The notes beneath the pieces were generated by a model that was not told the DNA's origin, made no database searches, and worked only from the letters and a program-made list of their open reading frames with translations. A stretch of DNA of 42,959 bases from a virus. A program made the translations under genes and the position numbers. The stretch spans positions 1 to 42,959 of IMG/VR virus record IMGVR_UViG_3300034072_000110. One strand, given 5' to 3'. Positions 39,766-42,959 of this stretch are shown piece by piece (within the stretch, counting starts at the first letter, position 1; every line of letters begins with the position of its first letter).

Positions 39766-39981
39766 ACCGCACCAAAAGACTTGCACGAAACCGAAGCCGT
39801 TTACCGTACGCCAAGCGGCAAGCTAGCCTATTTCTCGAAAGTGCTAGCAGGCACGCCGGACGAGTGCAGCGACGAGATACAACGCCTGTTGCGCAACGAA
39901 CAACGCTTTGGGCGTCGCCGTGTCGGGCAATTCGTCGGCACTAACACGCGCCACATAGGCAAGCAAATTCAGACAAGCTAA
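39763..39981 (+). CDS. hypothetical early protein, 72 aa
   Basis: Starts MTAPKDLHETEAVYRTPSGK. It is a basic, polar protein with a possible helix (DECSDEIQRLLRNEQRFGRR) and a GQFVGTNTRHIGKQIQT tail. It is not recognised. It starts from the first copy of the AGGAGAGAAGCC module. The following 63-bp gap holds a GC-rich stretch rich in CGCG. Confidence 0.68.
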   Translation: MTAPKDLHETEAVYRTPSGKLAYFSKVLAGTPDECSDEIQRLLRNEQRFGRRRVGQFVGTNTRHIGKQIQTS

Positions 39982-40032
39982 CGGCTTATAGGCGTCGCGC
40001 GTGTCGCGGCGCTCGATAAACCGTTAGCACAT

Positions 40033-40047
40033 AGGAGAGAAGCCATG
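40033..40047 (+). promoter_or_regulatory. RBS module 2 (AGGAGAGAAGCC-ATG)
   Basis: Identical start module before the 40045 gene; here it is separated from the previous stop by about 50 bases, and TAG again precedes it out of the coding frame. Confidence 0.9.
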
Positions 40048-40290
40048 ATTTCGATTTGGAACAATTCGCGCAAAGTCATTGTGTCGCGCGACGGCGTGGC
40101 GGCGTTCAATCGCCGCTGGCCATGTAGCGAGCTACGCGACAGCCGCGCGTATTGGTTCGAGTTCGACAGCGACGGCGATTTGATCGATACCGACGTGCCG
40201 GAACAAGACGACGGCAGCGCCGCAACGGCCATGGCCGAAGATTGCAAGGCATTTTACTTTGACGGCATCATGCCCGAATGGGCCGAATAG
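40045..40290 (+). CDS. hypothetical early acidic protein, 81 aa
   Basis: Starts MISIWNNSRKVIVSRDGVAA. The first half is basic (FNRRWPCSELRDSRAYWFEF), and the second half is strongly acidic (DSDGDLIDTDVPEQDD). The acidic C-terminus resembles DNA-mimic or polymerase-binding inhibitors in broad composition only; no family is recognised. The TAG stop overlaps the next start module. Confidence 0.68.
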   Translation: MISIWNNSRKVIVSRDGVAAFNRRWPCSELRDSRAYWFEFDSDGDLIDTDVPEQDDGSAATAMAEDCKAFYFDGIMPEWAE

Positions 40291-40303
40291 GAGAGAAGCC
40301 ATG
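40289..40303 (+). promoter_or_regulatory. RBS module 3 (AGGAGAGAAGCC-ATG)
   Basis: Start module fused to the stop of the gene before (TAG shares AG), giving TAGGAGAGAAGCCATG. Confidence 0.9.
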
Positions 40304-40510
40304 AGAGACAGAACGCCGCGCCTTACACAAAAGGCAATGGATGAAATGGAACGCAAGTTCAAGCTGGAAGCGCGGGCTATGGAACTGCTCGCGCTTATCG
40401 CCGTCGAGTTCAAGTCGGACCCGGCAAGTGTACAGTGCTTTGATTTGCGGCTTGTACAAGAGGTAATCCAGATCGCAGACGAGTACCCGAAACTGCGACC
40501 GCTTTTCTAG
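40301..40510 (+). CDS. hypothetical early helical protein, 69 aa
   Basis: Starts MRDRTPRLTQKAMDEMERKF. It appears all-helical (KLEARAMELLALIAVEFKSD, RLVQEVIQIADEYPKLRPLF) and is not recognised. The module ATG at 40301 fixes the start; a longer in-frame ATG at 40259 overlaps the gene before and lacks a ribosome site. The stop again overlaps the next module. Confidence 0.68.
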   Translation: MRDRTPRLTQKAMDEMERKFKLEARAMELLALIAVEFKSDPASVQCFDLRLVQEVIQIADEYPKLRPLF

Positions 40511-40523
40511 GAGAGAAGCCATG
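40509..40523 (+). promoter_or_regulatory. RBS module 4 (AGGAGAGAAGCC-ATG)
   Basis: Fourth identical module, fused to the previous TAG. Confidence 0.9.
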
Positions 40524-40757
40524 ACGCGTACCGTGTACGTGATCTGCACTAGCGTCGAGGTAGCCGAAAAGCTAGCTCGGCGCATTATCGATGGAACCTT
40601 GCCCGTTTCGCATATCAGCGAGGCGGCTTGTCTGCTTTGGTGGGGGCTGTATCCTACCCCATTGAAGGCCAACCACCTGCCCTATGCCGTCACCCTTTCC
40701 ACGGGCGGGGAAATCGAGGCGACTAGACGGATCGCCGCACCACAACTAGCCAGCTAG
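40521..40757 (+). CDS. hypothetical early protein, 78 aa
   Basis: Starts MTRTVYVICTSVEVAEKLAR. The opening is strand-helix (RTVYVICTSVEVAEKLARRI) and a Trp-rich patch (CLLWWGLYPTP) follows. The last part reads AVTLSTGGEIEATRRIAAP. This could be a small alpha/beta fold. Function unknown. It ends on the TAG that forms part of module 5. Confidence 0.68.
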   Translation: MTRTVYVICTSVEVAEKLARRIIDGTLPVSHISEAACLLWWGLYPTPLKANHLPYAVTLSTGGEIEATRRIAAPQLAS

Positions 40758-40770
40758 GAGAGAAGCCATG
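40756..40770 (+). promoter_or_regulatory. RBS module 5 (AGGAGAGAAGCC-ATG)
   Basis: Fifth identical module, fused to the previous TAG. Confidence 0.9.
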
Positions 40771-40986
40771 CGTGCGATCTTCTACAGCGACGCGCACATG
40801 CGCCACCTGCTGAAAGACGGAAAGCCGAGATACACCAACGTACAACAGAACAGTTTTGGCGATCAGATTTACGGTTCGTCGCACGCGTCGAGGGAAACGG
40901 CGCGTGTTGCGTATTTCAAGCAGTTTCCCGTACTGTACCGCATCGTCGTAAAACCAAAGGAGAGAAGCCATGAAGATAGAGACTGA
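40768..40986 (+). CDS. hypothetical early protein, 72 aa
   Basis: Starts MRAIFYSDAHMRHLLKDGKP. It is a basic small protein with YTNVQQNSFGDQIYGSSHAS and ARVAYFKQFPVLYRIVVKPK, unrecognised. Its 3' end reads through the next start module (encoding KERSHEDRD), so it overlaps the following gene by 17 bases instead of stopping at TAG as the other cassettes do. Confidence 0.65.
   Translation: MRAIFYSDAHMRHLLKDGKPRYTNVQQNSFGDQIYGSSHASRETARVAYFKQFPVLYRIVVKPKERSHEDRD
40958..40972 (+). promoter_or_regulatory. RBS module 6 (AGGAGAGAAGCC-ATG)
   Basis: Sixth identical module; it lies inside the coding sequence of the preceding gene, with AAAGG before it. Confidence 0.9.
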
Positions 40987-41194
40987 TATTGAAATGCCGG
41001 GAACCGCACCAGCGGTCAAACAGGAACCCACATACGAGCGGTTCTTGTGCCTCAACGGCGAGTTCGAGGGGCGCGGCCTGATCGTACCAATGCCCGCAAC
41101 GTACGCATGGGGCTACGATCTGCTGAAACTCAAGGACGGAACGCACGTCGCCGTCCAGAAAGAACCCGTGGCCGCACCGGACTTGACAGCCTGA
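40970..41194 (+). CDS. hypothetical early protein, 74 aa
   Basis: Starts MKIETDIEMPGTAPAVKQEP. The middle (FLCLNGEFEGRGLIVPMPA) and TYAWGYDLLKLKDGTHVAVQ suggest a small beta fold. It is not recognised. It is the last gene of the cassette run. A 129-bp gap with a promoter candidate follows. Confidence 0.68.
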   Translation: MKIETDIEMPGTAPAVKQEPTYERFLCLNGEFEGRGLIVPMPATYAWGYDLLKLKDGTHVAVQKEPVAAPDLTA

Positions 41195-41252
41195 AACACA
41201 GCGCGTACGAAAGGCGTGCTAAGGCCAATCGGCCTAGTTGACAAGAAACCAT

Positions 41253-41281
41253 TTGACAGCTAATCAGGGACCGTGCATAAC
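41253..41281 (+). promoter_or_regulatory. sigma70-like promoter before the 41324 gene
   Basis: TTGACA, 17 bases, CATAAC (4/6) lies in the gap 41195-41323, about 43 bp before the ATG. Another TTGACA at 41238-41243 has no good -10. This could start a second rightward transcript for the middle genes. Confidence 0.6.
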
Positions 41282-41323
41282 AAGTTTATCGCACTACCCG
41301 CAACCTAAGAGAAAGTGAATACC

Positions 41324-41749
41324 ATGGCAAACGCACCTGCCCCCAAGGCCAAGACCACCGAAGCCGCTCCCGCTGCTGCTGCCGCACCGGCAACCGAAAC
41401 CACGGCGTCGAGCGCCTTCAAGATCGAAACCGGCTTCGAAGTCCCGGCACGCACCACGTTTGGCGGTGGCGGCAAGTCGCCTGAATACCCGTTCGGTGAA
41501 ATGCCGGTCGGCGCATCGTTCCTCGTCGGCGTCACCGTGCCCGACACGATCAAGGACGAAGCCGAGCGCGCCAAGGCGTTCAAGGAAGAAGCCCGCAAGG
41601 CGTCGAACCGTATCAGCGGTGCGATCCGTCGCTTCCGCAAGCAGAACGCCGGAATGGACTTCGCTATCCGCACCGTCAACGACGACAAGATGGGCCGTGG
41701 CGTCCGCGTGTGGCGCGTCGAGCCGGAAGCTGCCAGCGCCGCCGAGTAA
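41324..41749 (+). CDS. conserved alanine-rich phage protein, 141 aa
   Basis: Starts MANAPAPKAKTTEAAPAAAA. An Ala/Thr/Pro-rich flexible start of about 35 residues precedes a folded domain: FKIETGFEVPARTTFGGGGK, YPFGEMPVGASFLVGVTVP, then the basic helix ASNRISGAIRRFRKQNAGM and FAIRTVNDDKMGRGVRVWRV. The domain is of a type I recognise from other phage early regions without assigned function; the Arg-rich helix followed by strands could bind nucleic acid. The ATG at 41324 has AGAGAAAG upstream, and GTG 41315 is an alternative. Its codon use is strongly biased to C-ending codons compared with the early cassettes, suggesting high expression. Confidence 0.75.
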   Translation: MANAPAPKAKTTEAAPAAAAAPATETTASSAFKIETGFEVPARTTFGGGGKSPEYPFGEMPVGASFLVGVTVPDTIKDEAERAKAFKEEARKASNRISGAIRRFRKQNAGMDFAIRTVNDDKMGRGVRVWRVEPEAASAAE

Positions 41750-41766
41750 TCGGCTGCGTTTAGCAG

Positions 41767-41804
41767 ATAGCCCGTGTAGCAATTCCTCCCGCTACACGGG
41801 CTAT
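41767..41804. terminator. 14-bp stem hairpin after the 41324 gene
   Basis: ATAGCCCGTGTAGC and GCTACACGGGCTAT form a perfect 14-bp stem with a ten-base loop, 17 bases after the stop at 41749. No T run follows in either direction (next bases TCACTAAC), so it may end or stabilise the upstream mRNA instead of being a classical terminator. Confidence 0.65.
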
Positions 41805-41834
41805 TCACTAACCGCAGTACACCGGAGCGCGCCA

Positions 41835-42959
41835 ATGTACATCAACGAACTGATCGGTGACAAAGCCGATATCATCGAACAGGCCATGGGCAACCCCGGC
41901 CTCGCACCCAAGCGCAAACCCACCATCGAACAGGCTATGAAGGCTGTCGCGTCGCAGGTCGAGTTTGCCGCCATGCAGAACGTCCAGCAAAAGGTTCTGC
42001 CGATCATTCAAGACATGTACGACATGTACGTACTCATGAACGGCGAGTACGAAGACGTTGGCATGTTGAACGAAGCCGACGCAGCGGTCACGGAACCCGA
42101 CGAGGATTTCGTCAACGCATCGCGCACCGAGTACAGCAGCGGGCTTGACGACGAACTGGAAAAGGTTCTCGAACCGTTCGAGGCGTTGCTGTCCGCAGAT
42201 TGGCTTGGCCGCAACACCATCGATACGCGGTTGTGGGAAGAAAACGCAATCGTCAAGCTGTCGCAGAGCGTAGCGAAAGAAGTGTTCAAGCAGCTTTCGT
42301 ACCAGAAGACGCCCGCGCAAGTCCTTTCCAACGCCGGTATCGTGCAGGCCGACGTGGAAATCTTCTTTGAACAGCACCTTGCACAAGCTGAAACCCCGAA
42401 AGGAAAGCAAGCCATGTCCGACGCTACCGCAACCAGCGCCGAAGACCTTGCGGCCAAGATCAAGTCGCATGTCGGCAACGACTTCGATCAGATGACCGTG
42501 TACGACGATCTATCGCTCGCACTGGACGACGACGAAATTCTCGCCAATGGCGCGGGCAAGCGTCTCGGCCTTGACGAGAACGACGTACAGGCGTTGCAGA
42601 TGGTCGGCCTCGAATACGGCGAGGATACCGCCGATCACCTGATCGAGCTTATCGGCAACGCGTCGAGCGGCGAGAAGGCAGCGAAGCCCAAGGCCGAACG
42701 CAAGCCAGCCGCACCGAAGACGCAGACCGCAGCGCCCGCAGAAGGCGCGGTGGACCCGAAGGTGCTGGTTCTCATGAAGAACCACGGCAGCACCAAGGAC
42801 ACCGAAATGTCCGCGACGCTTGGCGTATCGCGCGCCACGTACAACAACTGGCTCAACGGGAAAAACGCTTTTGCGCCCGATGGCGACCAGTACAGCGCTG
42901 TACGCGACGAACTCGTGCGCAACATCAACGGCTTGCTCGAAGCGCTCGCAACGCTCGAC
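41835..42959 (+). CDS. 375-aa protein with C-terminal helix-turn-helix, runs across the window end
   Basis: Open from ATG 41835 to the last base; its TAA stop is bases 1-3 of the window. It encodes 375 residues starting MYINELIGDKADIIEQAMGN. The first 200 residues are acidic and helical (MQNVQQKVLPIIQDMYDMYV; LDDELEKVLEPFEALLSADW). The middle is an acidic region and then a Lys/Pro/Ala linker (GEKAAKPKAERKPAAPKTQT). The C-terminus has TKDTEMSATLGVSRATYNNW, a helix-turn-helix-like pattern, and LNGKNAF. A DNA-binding regulator or replication accessory is likely. No family name is recognised. Confidence 0.75.
   Translation, partial: MYINELIGDKADIIEQAMGNPGLAPKRKPTIEQAMKAVASQVEFAAMQNVQQKVLPIIQDMYDMYVLMNGEYEDVGMLNEADAAVTEPDEDFVNASRTEYSSGLDDELEKVLEPFEALLSADWLGRNTIDTRLWEENAIVKLSQSVAKEVFKQLSYQKTPAQVLSNAGIVQADVEIFFEQHLAQAETPKGKQAMSDATATSAEDLAAKIKSHVGNDFDQMTVYDDLSLALDDDEILANGAGKRLGLDENDVQALQMVGLEYGEDTADHLIELIGNASSGEKAAKPKAERKPAAPKTQTAAPAEGAVDPKVLVLMKNHGSTKDTEMSATLGVSRATYNNWLNGKNAFAPDGDQYSAVRDELVRNINGLLEALATLD

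Noticed and set aside
1-42959. tRNA genes or diversity-generating retroelement (suggested by similarity to Bordetella phage gene order)
   Set aside because: No cloverleaf-like sequence was recognised by eye and no reverse transcriptase frame or template/variable repeat pair is present near the tailspike.

Overview
This window looks like one complete genome unit of a lytic, short-tailed (podovirus-type) double-stranded DNA phage of a Gram-negative, probably pseudomonadotal, host. Three things support this. The late arm is a T7-style virion set: connector-type portal, scaffold, capsid, tail tubular proteins A and B, internal virion proteins, and a fibre with a T7-like N-terminus. Base composition is moderately GC-rich. 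There are no chromosomal genes, integrase, recognisable repressor or tRNA. The last reading frame (from 41835) is open to the final base and its stop codon is the first three bases of the window (TAA at 1-3). That stop overlaps the ATG of the first gene, so the sequence closes as a circle, as expected for a circularly permuted or terminally redundant genome opened at an arbitrary point.

The layout is a divergent pair of arms around a roughly 1.15-kb gene-free control region (37213-38365). Rightward (+): a cluster of small unknown early genes (38366-41194), a conserved alanine-rich protein and a 375-residue protein with a C-terminal helix-turn-helix-like segment (41324-42959). Across the origin follow more small genes (3-1626) and then the replication block: RuvC-like resolvase, dNMP kinase-like protein, MazG-like protein, SNF2-type helicase, RecB/Cas4-like nuclease (DUF2800), ssDNA-binding protein (DUF2815), a Tad2-like anti-Thoeris protein, family A DNA polymerase and primase-helicase. 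This arm ends at 13103.

Leftward (-): a coiled-coil protein (36487-37212), large terminase, portal, scaffold, capsid, tail tubular A/B, a gp13-like acetyltransferase-fold protein, gp14-like protein, a 1120-residue internal protein with a peptidase M15 motif, two more large internal proteins, tailspike, GH19 endolysin with a C-terminal membrane segment, a holin-like protein and a small coiled-coil/membrane protein. This arm ends at 13100, where the two arms meet with overlapping stop codons. The small terminase (35995-36483) is the one + gene inside the leftward arm.

No phage RNA polymerase gene was found, so transcription should use the host enzyme, and sigma70-like promoters can be proposed. 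The control region carries at least seven good copies of a 15-bp dyad (WGACA-type arms around a 3-bp centre) plus degenerate copies. It also holds a 21-bp inverted repeat enclosing smaller AT-rich palindromes, which resembles a replication origin or regulatory centre. Two further regulatory features stand out: a 90-bp exact leader duplication before two early genes, and six copies of a fixed stop/Shine-Dalgarno/start module. These, together with the Tad2-like gene, are the most unusual parts of the window. All functional calls come from motif recognition and gene order read by eye; no database search was run.
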